Origin: Acanthamoeba lenticulata
Lineage: Eukaryota; Discosea; Longamoebia; Acanthamoebidae
Length of the DNA stretch: 64,000 nucleotides
Direction of reading: 5' to 3'
Assembly: GCA_002179805.1 (NCBI GenBank)
Contig: NAVB01000443.1
Coordinates: forward strand, 42,192-106,191
Shown: in pieces, positions 14,480 through 25,400 of the stretch
How the letters are laid out: the number at the start of each line of letters is the position of its first letter
How positions within the stretch are numbered: the first letter of the stretch is position 1
Program-made: the position numbers and the translations under genes
The notes under the pieces: generated by a model
What the model saw: the letters and a program-made list of their open reading frames with translations, nothing else
Databases searched by the model: none
What the model was told of the DNA's origin: nothing

Positions 14480-15057
14480 ATGGCGGCCGCCGAAGTGCTC
14501 ATGTTTCTGGTGCACCTCACCACCACCGCCTTTATGACGGGAATCATCTGGTTCATGCAAATAGGTACCTAGTGCTCGTGTCGGCTATTTTATTTGCCAC
14601 CGCCTAATTATAAACGACTGGGACAGGGCACTACCCCATGCTGCAGTATGTGGGGCGAGAGGCCTACACGACCTACGAGCAACAGCACGTGAAGCGAGTG
14701 ATGCTCCCTGCGGTGGCCATTCTCTCTCTGGAGCTGTTCTCGGGGTTCTACCTGGTGTTCTCGCCTACCCAGCGGCTGCCCTCGCTGCCCATCCTCCTTG
14801 GCCTCGCTCTCTTACTGCCCATCTGGCTTTCTACCTGGTGCGCCCCGGCCGCCCTGCGATGAGGCCCGAGCGCAGTGGGAAGTTACTTACACGGAGTCGT
14901 GGGCAACAGGCTGTGGCAAGTGCCCGCGCACAAGTCGCTGGAGAGAAAGTTTGACTCGCGCGTGCACGCCTGGCTCATCAACTCCAACTGGCTGCGCACG
15001 GTGGCGTGGTCCGCCCGTCTGGGTCTGCTTCTCTACGCCCTCTTCGTCTCCCTCTGA
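14480..15057 (+). CDS. Small four-helix membrane protein of bacterial type
   Basis: Predicted 147-residue integral membrane protein; function unknown. Exons 14480-14564, 14627-14837 and 14910-15057 sum to 444 nt. Start chosen at ATG 14480, just before the first helix (MAAAEVLMFLVHLTTTAFMTG). Four hydrophobic helices are visible, with conserved-looking motifs HYPMLQYVG, YEQQHVKRV, PIWLSTWLWQVPAHKSLE and NSNWLRTVAWSARLGLLL. From memory, the same order (a histidine-tyrosine-proline after helix 1, an ST...QVPxHxxL loop, and NWxRTxAWxAR at the last helix) occurs in uncharacterised small membrane proteins of bacteria. An in-frame TGA at 14860-14862 lies inside the second intron, so the gene is not broken. 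Confidence 0.75.
14838..14909 (+). other. In-frame 72-nt intron containing a stop codon
   Basis: GT...AG intron (donor after ACC TG, acceptor ...CAACAG) whose length is divisible by three, so both flanks stay in the same frame across it. Retention would place a TGA after 24 residues of non-family sequence. Removing it joins IWLSTW directly to LWQVPAHKSL, restoring the spacing expected of the family. Confidence 0.75.
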
Positions 15058-15164
15058 CTCCGAGGCTCTCCGGAGCGGCCAGCGCATACTATCGCCAATC
15101 CAACAATTTTGTTCTGTAATATTTGTTTAATTTTTCTTTTTCTTTTCCTCCAATATTTCTCCTT

Positions 15165-15446
15165 TTACCCGGGTCCGCAACCACAAGCACGGTGCAGCTC
15201 CGGAGAAGAAGGCAACAAAAGGGCTGGACACTGCTCACAGGGATAGACCGTACTCTTCAGGATCATATTCCATAGAATACAGTCTACAGTCTTGTATCCC
15301 TTAAACAAGACGAGCCCACTGGGTATGGATGATGACTCCTGTCCCTCGCTCCTGAGCGCGAAGTGCTGCCCTTGCGCATACAGTGCCTGCCGTCCTTCGG
15401 GATCCGTCATGGCCTGGCGCAGGGCGTTGATGACCGTTCCCGCCAC
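15165..15446 (-). CDS. Possible small hypothetical protein
   Basis: A 93-codon minus-strand open frame starting MAGTVINALRQAMTDPEGR and continuing through a segment with ordinary amino acid composition (QALYAQGQHFALRSEGQ, then GLVLFKGYKTVDCIL), ending in a Cys/Pro-rich tail. It fills most of the 500-bp gap between the small membrane protein and the HIT gene, and would be divergent from the latter. Its first 60 residues look protein-like; there is no recognised domain. It could be part of a spliced gene, or noncoding. The rest of the gap (15447-15559) holds a T-rich stretch just before the HIT start. Confidence 0.35.
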   Translation of the reverse strand: MAGTVINALRQAMTDPEGRQALYAQGQHFALRSEGQESSSIPSGLVLFKGYKTVDCILWNMILKSTVYPCEQCPALLLPSSPELHRACGCGPG

Positions 15447-15559
15447 CGTGATGCCAAGGGTTGGGTGGCTGGATGGAGCGAGCGGATGTCCGATATACCT
15501 TCCTTTTTTTTTTGCTTTGTTTGATTTTTTTATGTTTTTATTCCGAAATATTGCTCAGC

Positions 15560-16256
15560 ATGTTGTGGGTGCCGCTCGGTGTGGTTGGCGCAGTGGTGGC
15601 TGCCCTCTTTGGGTTTCTTTGGTTGCGGGGAAGGAAGTGCGTGTTTTGTTCCATCGTGGAGCACAAACTGCCAACTTCAGTGGTGTACGAGGTGCGTGCG
15701 TCCCTCCCCTCGTTCGACAACGTGCACAGCTCTGCAAAACGTAGTTCTCCTCGCGCAGGATGAGCTGTGCATGTGCTTCAAGGACACAGCACCTGCCGGT
15801 CAGCATCACTTTCTCGTTGTACCCAAGCGGCACATCCCAAACTGCAGCCACCTGGGCCCTGAGGACCTCCCCCTTGGTGCGCTCTACCCAGAGGGCAAAG
15901 AGCTGGCCAGCTAAGAGCACGCTGACGTGGGGTGCAGTGGACAGGCTGGCCAAGGTTGGGCGCAACGTCCTGGAAAAGCATCTCACTCGAAGCCAGCCCT
16001 TTGTGTGCGTCTTGGTCTCGGCTGTTCCAGCTTCCGCTTGACGCACGCCCGCAGTCTAACGCATGAGGAAACGTTTCAATGCAGGATGGCATTTACCAAG
16101 CCGCCGTTCAACACGGTGTCTCATCTGCACCTGCACTGCGTCAGCCTTCCCCTGACCTGCAGCTGGCTACGCGGTCTGGCTCTCACCTCAAGCCTCGCTG
16201 CGCCCATCATCGACGTGCGACGGCGTCTTCGTGCGGCCGCCAGAAAGCAAGCGTGA
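15560..16256 (+). CDS. HIT family nucleotide hydrolase, HINT3-like, membrane anchored
   Basis: Histidine-triad nucleoside phosphoramidase/AMP-lysine hydrolase type enzyme. Four exons (15560-15691, 15759-15876, 15938-16004, 16085-16256) give 162 residues in frame. The start at 15560 adds a single hydrophobic helix (MLWVPLGVVGAVVAALFGFL) before the domain, suggesting an N-terminal membrane anchor. The domain then shows KCVFCSIVEHK, the substrate-binding segment HHFLVVPKRHI, and the triad HLHLHC. The preceding PPFNTVS matches the HINT3 branch. The third exon's donor was chosen for phase and is less certain; the C-terminal 40 residues after the triad look atypical and may hide another intron. Confidence 0.87.
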
Positions 16257-16378
16257 AGTACCCTGCAGGACAACGAGCGATTCTCACTTTCACTCGCCAT
16301 TTCTCAAGCAATAAACTCGTTATTAACGTTCTCATTTTTGCCGAGAGTGCGGGCGGTGAGCGGTGTGGGTGGAGCAAG

Positions 16379-19300
16379 ATGGATGCCGAACTTCAGAGCA
16401 AGTCAGCCGTGCCCTACGTGCACCTCGTGGACGAGGACGAGCAAAAGTCTCCGCCTGATCAAGATGACCACCAAAATCTCTCGCCGAATCACGGGGATCA
16501 TCATGAGCGGAACTTCAAGGAATTGGAAAAGCGGCAACAGGCCCTCTACATGCCCGGATGGCGAGGACACCTCCAGTAGGCTGCCCCCTGCCCGCCATCC
16601 TTCCTCTTTCTTTTCTGTTTATATTTCTTCGTCTCCGTGCAGCCGCTCCCGAGCCCGGCTTCGGACCATCTTGGATTCGCTGCCGTGGCAACTCGTCATC
16701 ATCTTTATCATCCTTATTGACGTCGTCTTTGCCATCATCGACATCGCTGTAGAGAGTACTCCTCTCTCTCTTCTTCCGTGAGCTTGCCGAGCCGCGGCAG
16801 CTGCTCACTCGTTCGTGTTGTCGCAGACCAGGCGGCGCGCTACACGGCGCTGGGGGTTTCATGCTTTGTCATCCTCATCCTGCTCATCGAGGCCCTCTGC
16901 CGGCTCTACGCATGGGGTCCCAAGCGCTACTTCACGGGTTCTTCTTCTTCTTCTTCTTCAGCCCTGGGTCCTGTGTAACCTGCAACGTGACATGTTTACA
17001 GACTGGCTCAACTGGCTGGATCTGTTCATCATCGTCCTCTCCATCGTCATTCTCATCGTCTTCAGGGCGTCGAGCGGCTCATCCAGCAGCGTCTACGGCC
17101 GCGTCATCACCGCCGGTGCGACGTCGTCGCCGTCCTCGCTCTCGTTCTCGTCGTCGTTCTCACGGTCTTGCTTGGGGGGCGCACACGAGGACAGCGGTCC
17201 GCCTGATGCGGGTCTTGCTCAACCTGTGGAAGCAGCGCAAGCGGCTGCAAGTGGCCGCGCGCCACATCGTGGGCGAGAACAAGCAGCGCTTCCAGGAGGA
17301 CGGCTTCGACCTCGACTTGGCCTACATCACCCGTACGCACACGATCTCTTCTTCTTCTCTTCTTCTTCTTCTTTCTTGCCCACGACGTGGCTCTGGTCTC
17401 GAGACTCACGAGCGCGCGAGCAGCCCGCGTGATCGTGATGAGCGTGCCGGCCATCAAGCTCGAGGCCCTCTACCGCAACAACATCGACGAGGTGGCGCGG
17501 TTCTTCCAGAAGCGGCACCGGGGCCACTTTAAGATCTTCAACATCTGCGAGGAGCGCGACTACAGCGCGCACTACCACAAGTTTGAGCACCAGGTCATCC
17601 GCTACCCGGTGGCCGACCACAACGTGCCCACGCTGGGCCTCATGCTGGCCTTTTGCGAGTACACGGACCAGTGGATGCACCAGCACCCGGACAACATCAT
17701 CGCCGTCCACTGCCGCGGCGGTACCGCCGTCCTCCTCGCCTTTGTCGTCGTTGATGTCGTTGTCGTCGTCGTTGTCGTCGTCGGGACGATGATGACGACT
17801 CACACTAAGGGCGCATGAGCAGGCAAGGGCCGGTCGGGGACGATGATCTGCGCGTGGCTCGTGTACTCGGGCCTGTGCCCGTCGGCCGAGGACGCGCTCC
17901 ACCTCTTTGGCTCCAAGCGCACCGACTGGTACTCCCCTCTTGCCATCACCGCCACCGTCATCGTCGTCGTCATCATCATCATCATCGTCTTCATCATCGG
18001 GATACGCGAGCTAACCGCGGGCACGGGCGGCGGGCACGGTCGATGGCGCAGGTCGCGGGGGAGCAAGTTCCAGGGCGTGGAGACGCAGTCCCAGTGCCGC
18101 TACATCGGCTACTTTGACTGGGTGGTCAACCGGAACAACAAGGCGTTGCCGGCGGTGGTGCCGCGGGTGTCGCTGACCAAGATCGTGGTCGAGATCTCGC
18201 CCACGCTGCAGCACCTGGCCCGCAAGTGCGGCTGGCGCCGTCGGGCGGGCTCCTCCTCGTCTTCGTCCCAGCGCTCGATGACGGGCCAGTCCTCCTTCTA
18301 CGACTCGAGCGACTCGCTCTACTCCATGACCGAGCTCACCTCCTTTGCCTCGTCGAGGCCGGGCTCGTCGTCATCCAACTCGTCGTCCTCGGGCTCCTCG
18401 GGGCGGGGCATCGCCGGGTGGCTCGCCTCCTACAAGCGGCGGAAGAACGACGGCCAGAGCCAGCGGAGGTCGCTGCTGCAGAGATCGGGCGGCGCCGACG
18501 ACGACGATGACGACGGCGACGATGATCTCAGCACCCGCGGGAGCGCCATCTTCGGCGGCGGCGGCGACAAGGCCGAAGGCGGGGCGGAGGAAGACCTCGA
18601 GTGGGGACGTCTCGAGCATGCCGTACGCGCGCCCACACGCACTCTCGCGGGCCCGCACACCACTGAGCCCAGACGCCGCACACGCACACGCACACGCGCA
18701 GGGCGAGGAGGCCAAGTGGCGCTTCCGCGTGACGCACACGGACGGGGAGAAGCTGGCCGTCCCGCTCGTGCTCTACCCGTCGTGGATCAACGAGGAGTTC
18801 ATGATCTTTGAGCGGTGCGTCCACTCGGCCCAGGTCCCGGCCCGCCGCGAGGCCTTCGTGTGCTGAGGGAGATTGGGGGGCATAAACGCAGGGAGCTGGA
18901 GCCGGTGAGCGGCCCGCAGGGGCTCGAGGGCCGCGAGAAGGAGGTCGTCCTGCGGGGCGACACGCGGCTGGAGCTACTCGGACGGGACGAGCGCGAGCGC
19001 AAGGAGCGCATCTTCCTCTACTTTTGGATCCACACGTCGTTTATGGCCGACTCGAAAGGCGGCAGCAGCCGTTCGAGCGCGGTCAGCTTCGCCAGCACGA
19101 GCAGCATCCCGTCGAGCAGCGCGGCCGAGCTGCGGCAGGACGAGGGCGCCGACGAGCTGGAGGGCGAGCTGGTCCCGATGGACAACGTCCGGACGAGCAC
19201 CGGCGCGGCGGACCGCAACCAGCCTGAAGGGGCGGCGGCGCAGAAGGAGGAGTCAGTCGAGGAGCTGGTGATGGAGCTGAATAAGCACGACGTCGACCGC

Positions 19301-19381
19301 GGGCGGTACAAAGGGTGCCCGTTCAAGAAGGCCGACAAGGTCTTTGTGCGGCTTCACTACAACTACGACAGCAGCAACTGA
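16379..19381 (+). CDS. Voltage-sensing phosphoinositide phosphatase (VSP/TPTE type)
   Basis: Couples membrane voltage to phosphoinositide dephosphorylation. Ten exons (16379-16575, 16643-16755, 16827-16937, 17002-17115, 17195-17332, 17424-17720, 17823-17928, 18052-18622, 18702-18814, 18892-19381) total 2250 nt, 749 residues. A charged 65-residue N-terminus precedes helices S1 (WQLVIIFIILIDVVFAII), S2 (VSCFVILILLIEALCRLYAW), S3 (WLDLFIIVLSIVILIVF) and an Arg-bearing S4 (VRLMRVLLNLWKQRKRLQ). The linker GFDLDLAYIT leads to a PTEN-like domain with active site HCRGGKGRSGTM (Cys about 321), split by an intron after the second Gly. KFQGVETQSQ and a C2 domain follow (RIFLYFWIHTSF, VFVRLHYNYD). The C2 carries a Ser/Asp-rich insertion of about 130 residues (about 18230-18600). 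The Gly-Gly in the P loop matches Ci-VSP rather than PTEN. Confidence 0.95.
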
Positions 19382-19446
19382 CGCGACGCGAGCCAAGGGA
19401 GAAGAAAACATGTGGTTGTATTGTACATGGACTGTTCATTGTTTGG

Positions 19447-22400
19447 TTATGCCGCGCTGGGGCTGTGGCTCGGCGTGTGCGAGGGGCTGGGCGTGCGCGT
19501 CGCGGTTCGTGTGGGCGAAGGCGAACGGCTGATGGAGGCCGAAGGTGTGCTTGTGCGGCTATTCGAAGGCGTCACTGTGGGCGTGCGTGTGGACGTTCTC
19601 GAGGGGGTGCTGCTGCGACTGGGCGTGACGGATGCGGAGATCGACGCGGTGGGACTTCGCGTGGGAGATGGCGTGCGCGAGCTCGTGGGGCTTTGCGTGG
19701 GACTTCGTGTGGGGCTTCGCGTCGGCGTGTTTGTTGGCGTGTTCGTGGTGGTAACGGACGGTGTGGGCGAAGGCGAGCGGCTGATGGAGGCCGAAGGTGT
19801 GCTTGTGCGGCTATTTGAAGGCGTCACCGTGGGCGTGCGTGTGGACGTCCTCGAGGGGGTGCTGCTGCGACTGGGCGTGACCGACGCGGAGATCGACGCG
19901 GTGGGGCTTCGCGAGGGGGATGGTGTGCGCGAGCTCGTGGGGCTTTGCGTGGGGCTTCGTGTGGGGCTTCGCGTCGGCGTGTTTGTTGGCGTGTTTGTGG
20001 TGGTAACCGACGGTGTGGGCGACGGCGAGCGGCTCATGGACGCCGAAGGTGTGCTTGTGCGACTGGTCGTTGGCGAAAGCGTCGGTGTACGGCTGGGGGA
20101 CCTGGTCGGGCTCGGTGTGCGGCTCGTGGACGCTGTCGGCGTGTTGGTCGGGGATACGGTCGGGCTGGACGAGCGGCTGATCGACGCCGTCGGGCTCGGC
20201 GTGCGGCTCTTGGACGGCGTTGGGGTGGTCGTAGGAGATGAGGTCGGGCTACGCGTGCCGGTGGGGGACGCCGTGGGGCTCCGCGTAGGGGACCTGGAGG
20301 GAGTCGAGGTGACGCTCGGCGTGAAGGACACCGTGGGCGAGCTCGTCGGCGATTGGCTGCTCGTCGGGCTCGGGCTGCTAGTGGCAGAGACCGACGCGGT
20401 CGGAGAGACGCTGATGGACGCCGCGGGGGTGCCCGAGGGAGAGACCGTTGGCGTGCCCGTGGGCGACGCGGTGGACGAGCTGGTCGGCGTCACGGTGGCC
20501 GACGTCGTGGGCGAGGAGGTAGGCGAAACGCTCGTTGTGGGCGTAAGACTGGCCGAAGCTGTGGGCGAGGCGGTCGGGGACTGGGTCGGGGACGGCGTCG
20601 GCGTGCTCGTGGCCGACACAGTCGGGCTGGGCGTGAGGCTGACGGACGCCGTCGGCGTGGCTGTCGCGGAGAGGCTGGGTGATGCTGTAGGCGACCCGCT
20701 GGCTGACGTGCTGGGGCTGGGAGTGGAGCTGATTGACGACGAGGGCGTGGCCGACCTGCTCGGGCTGGGCGACGCGCTGGTGGAGGCTGTCGGGGTGGCT
20801 GTCGCGGAGAGGCTGGGCGAGGGGCTAGCCAACCTGGTGGCCTGCGCGGTGGCGCTGGCCGAGGCCAAGGGCGACTGCGATGGCGAGCGCGTCGGGCTGG
20901 GCAACAGGCTCGTGGATGCAGTGGGCGAGCTCGTGGATCCGACGCTCGTTGAAGCAGTGGGCGAGCCTGTGGGGGACGCGCTCGTCGAGCCCGTGGGACT
21001 GCCGGTAGCTGAAACGGTCGGTGAGCCTGTTGGCGAGAGGCTCATTGAAGCCGTGGGCGACTGCGATGAGCTGGGCGAAAGGCTCGTCGACGCCGTTGGC
21101 GAGGTGCTCGGTGCACCCGTGGCAGACACGGTGGGACTTGGCGTCAGGGCAACGCTTGCCGAGGCCGTGCTTGACGGAGAGGCCGAGCGAGTCGGGGAAG
21201 AGGAAGAGCTGGGCGTGGCACTGACCGTCGGTGTCACGCTGGTCGTCGGGGTGGCCGTTCGTGTGGGCGTGCTTGTGACCGACGCCGTGGGGCTGGACGA
21301 GCGGCTGGCCGAGGGCATCGCGCTGATCGTCGGGGTGGCCGTTCGTGTGGGCGTGCCTGTGACCGACGCCGTGGGGCTGGCCGAGGGCGTCGCGCTGATC
21401 GTCGGAGTGGTGGAGCGTGTGGGCGAGCTCGTGGCCGACGTCGAGGGGGCGGGCGAGAGGCTGATCGACGCCGTAGGACTGCTCGAGAGGAGGGAAGGGC
21501 TGCCCGTGGGTGATGGCGTGCTTGTCGGACTCTCGCCACTGAGGGTGGTAAAGCTGACGGCTGCGGGCTCGGAAAAGCCAATGGCGTTGAGAGCGTAAAC
21601 GACCGCCCAGTACGTCTCGCCCGGGGAGAGATCTGAAAAAAAAAGAGTGGGTTTGTTGTTAGTTTTGTTTTTGTTTTTGTTTTTGTTTTTGTTTTTGTGT
21701 TTGTGTTTGTTTTTGTTTGATTATCAATTTATTGATTGGTGGTTTTGTGTCTGCTGTACCCGATACTGTGAACTCAGGGCCGAGCGCCTCCCAGTCATTG
21801 AAGTAGGTCTCTCCCTCAATGCCGATGACGTACGCGATGATAGGGCTCCCGCCATTCGACAAGGGCGGAAGCCAGACGAGAGTCACCGATGTGGTGGTGA
21901 TGCCGGTGGTTGCTAAGGAGAGCGGCGCGGCAGGAACCGTCCTCGGAGGAGGCGAGGGAGAGGCCGTGGGGCTTCGCGTGGGTGAGGCCGGAGGCGAGTT
22001 GGACGGTGTGGGACTGGGTGACGTCGACGGGCCGGGCGAGAGGCTGATCGATGCCGTGGGCGAGCTCGTGCGCGATGGCGTGGGCGTGCCGCTGCCCGTG
22101 GGCGATGGCGTGCGCGTCGCCGAAGAAGTGGGAGAAGGGCTTGGTGCTCGTGGCACCAGATAGATGGGAGACGAGTATGGGCCCATTCCAGCGCTGTTGT
22201 AAGCGGTCACCGTGACGGTGTAGTTGACCTCGGCTTGCAGATCTGTATGTGCGTGTTGATGACGCGTTCATTTTCGGTGAGCGCGCAAGCCTTCATGTAA
22301 GAGAAGGAAACAAAGTGCAAAGACTGCAGTACCGGTGATGAAACGGCTCGTGTCGAGAGAGGCAATGGCCCTGTCCACCCCAGGCGCGCTGCACGCGTGA

Positions 22401-25400
22401 CAAACGTGTGATTAAATCAGTCGGTCTGGGCTTTCTGTTACGACCGCTTCACAAAACACAGACGGTGACACATCTGGAGTGGAGAGGCCTCGTACACGAG
22501 ACGGACAACGTAGGAATCCACATCGGGACCGCCATTGTTGACCGGGGCGGTCCACGAGACGACGACGCTCGTTGCGTTCACGAACGGGAAGTTGATGCCG
22601 GTTGGCGCATCGGGAGGCACAGCGCCAGCGACGGTCGAGAAGGCCAGATTCGCGGGCGTCGACGCGCCGATGGCGTTCACGGCGTAAAGGTCGGCAGTGT
22701 AGGTCTGCCCCGGGGAGAGACCTGAGGAGAACGAAAAATATTATGTAAATATAAAATAGAGAAGTCAGAGGCGCACGTGTGCCGCAGTACCCGGAATATA
22801 GGCCCCGAGTGCGTTGGCGACATAGCTGCCAATCCCCGGGATGGCGATGATGTAGTAGAGGATGGGGCTGCGGCCATCCGACAAAGGTGCGGCCCAGGAA
22901 AACATGGCCTCTGTCGTGGTGCTGGAGACGAGCTGGAAGGACTGTGGGGAGCCGGGAACGGACGGCGGCAGGGGCGAGGCAGAGACGGAAATGGACGGAC
23001 TCGGCGAGCGGCTGATGGAAGCCGTGGGCGATACCGTGCGGCTTGTAGAGGAAGTTGGCGAGCTGGTCGGCGTAGGCGTGAGCGATATTGAAGAACTGGG
23101 CGATACGCTGCTCGAAGGAGTTGGCGTGCGTGAGGTCGATGGCAATGGTGATATACTCGAGGATATTGTAGGGGAAGCAGATGACGAGGGGCTTGGCCCT
23201 TGCGGCACCAGATAGACGGGAGAAGAGTATGGGCCCGTTCCGGCGCTGTTCTGTGTTGCGATCTTCACAGTGTAATTGACTCCGGTTTGCAGATCTGGGG
23301 TTCACACGCGGGAGTGAGTTGAGGATCATCTCCAGATGCAGGGTCAAAAAGCCGTCGAAGGAGGCGCACCAGTGAGGACCTTACTCTTGGAGACAGCAGA
23401 GATGCTTGTGCTCACTCCTGGGGCTCTGTAAATATTAAATAATTAAATAATAAAATTAAAATAGTGCCCAAGTATGAGCTCCTTAGGAGAGGAGAGAGGT
23501 ACGTGAGGCTGAGGAGGTATTGCGTAAAACTGCCGCCATTGTCTAGCGGCGCAGTCCATGTGGCCAGGGCGCTTGTGGCGTTCACAAATGAGAACTGGAC
23601 GTTGGTAGGCGGATCCACGGGAGGCACGAGCCCGCCAGTGAAATTCAAGGTCACCGCCAAAGAGCTGCCTTGGCTGTTGGCGGAAGCAAGGGTCGCCGTG
23701 TAGAACCCACCAGGCACAATGCCTAGTCGTCGTGATAGCGAGATTTACGAAAGTCAGAAATTCAACACACACACACACACACTCATTTGCACACGCAACA
23801 TGGCCATGCAACTGTCACCACTCCGCTCTGGTCGCACTTACCAGCAACTTTTTGTTGGTAGATGTCGGGCGCTAGGGGAAAAGGGACGTAGCCACCCCAA
23901 CTGGGTCCGACCAAAGTGAACATATAGTTGACAATCGGGCTCCCGCCATCGAACAGCGGCGGAAGCCAGGCGAACGTCGAATAGTCTGTTCCCCGGAATG
24001 AGAGATAGAAGCTCCGCGGAGGGTCTGGGACAGTCAACGGGACAGGGCTGCGCGTGGGCGTGGGCGTTTGCGAGCGGCTTGGCGTCGGCATGACCGATGT
24101 CGAAACGGTGGGCGAGGGAGTGGCCGTCAAAGAGCTCGTCGGCGTGATGCTCGTCGTCGGTGTGCGTGATGGGGTCGAGCTGAGGGATGGTGTTATTGTC
24201 GGCGAGACGCTCGGAGTCACTGAAATGGAGGCCGTCGGAGAAGGACTTGGCGGTCGTGGCACCAGATACGCAGGAGACGAGTATGGGCCCAACCCAACGA
24301 GGTTCGAAGCTGCGACCGTGACGGTGTAGTTGGTCCCGGCCACTAAGTCTGATACGAGCAGGAACGAAGGGAATCAGTGCAAGAGCGAGTGCAAGAGGCC
24401 TCTCATGAAAGAGGAGATCGTACCACCGACGAAACGGCTCGTGTCGAGAGAAGCGATCGCCCTGTCCACGCCCGTCGCGCTGCGCAGGATAGACAAGAAC
24501 ATGTGTGTTGTCAGTGTCGCCAGAGGAAAGAACAGGGAATAGAAGGCCATGGCCTCGTACACGACACGGACGACGTAGATATCCACATCACTGCCGCCAT
24601 TGTCGGACGGGGCAGTCCACGAGACCACAGCACTCGTCGTGTTCACAAAGGGGAAGTTTATGCCGGTCGGCGGTCCGGGGGCCACAAGACCAGCCACGAA
24701 GGTGACGGTTGCGGCTGTCGAGCTGCCTTGGCCGTTCACGGCGGTAACACTCATGGTGTAGCTCTGCCCCGCGGTGAGCCCTGAAGAGGAGAGGCGGAAC
24801 GCGATCGGAAACAGGTGAGAAGGTCTGTTCCGCACAAATGATGCATTGTCATGGCATCCCACGAGATCACACATGAGCGGCTTTGTACCATCGATCGTTG
24901 TAAATGTGCCAAACGCAACGGCGAACATGCCGGGAAAGGTGATACTGTAATAGAGAAGGGCGTCATTGCCATCCGACAGCGGTGCCTCCCAGGCGAGAGT
25001 GACGCTTGAGGTGGTGCGGCCAGTGATGCGGAGGAACCGCGGAGCGTCCGGCACAGTCACCAGGATGAGCGTCACAAACGAGGAGGTGCCGTTCCCGTCA
25101 GCCGATGTGCCTACGGCGTTGTAGGCGTACACGCGGACTGTGTAGTTGGTCTGCGGGGAAAGGCCTGCCATTGAACCAACCACAAGGGGTGAACCAGCAG
25201 CGAAAGAGTAGACCATGCGCGTGTGGTCACCATACCAGTGAGTGCATAATTTAGCGATGTGCTGGCGTTGTAGCGAACGACGTTGGCGCCAGACGAGACG
25301 ATGTCGACATAATACATCACCACGCCACCCCCGCTCGTGACAGGGGCCGTCCAGGACACAACTGCCGTCGTTGCCGTGATGCTGCTGACGGCCTTGTTCC

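Noticed and set aside
14860..14862. In-frame TGA suggesting a pseudogene in the small membrane protein
   Set aside because: It lies within a 72-nt GT-AG intron. Removing the intron restores family spacing and keeps the frame.
19412..21598. A 728-codon plus-strand open frame rich in Val/Gly/Asp/Glu
   Set aside because: It is the reverse complement of the Ser/Thr/Pro repeat exon of the FN3 protein. The minus strand continues the FN3 domains and shares their linker composition, whereas the plus frame has no start context or domain.
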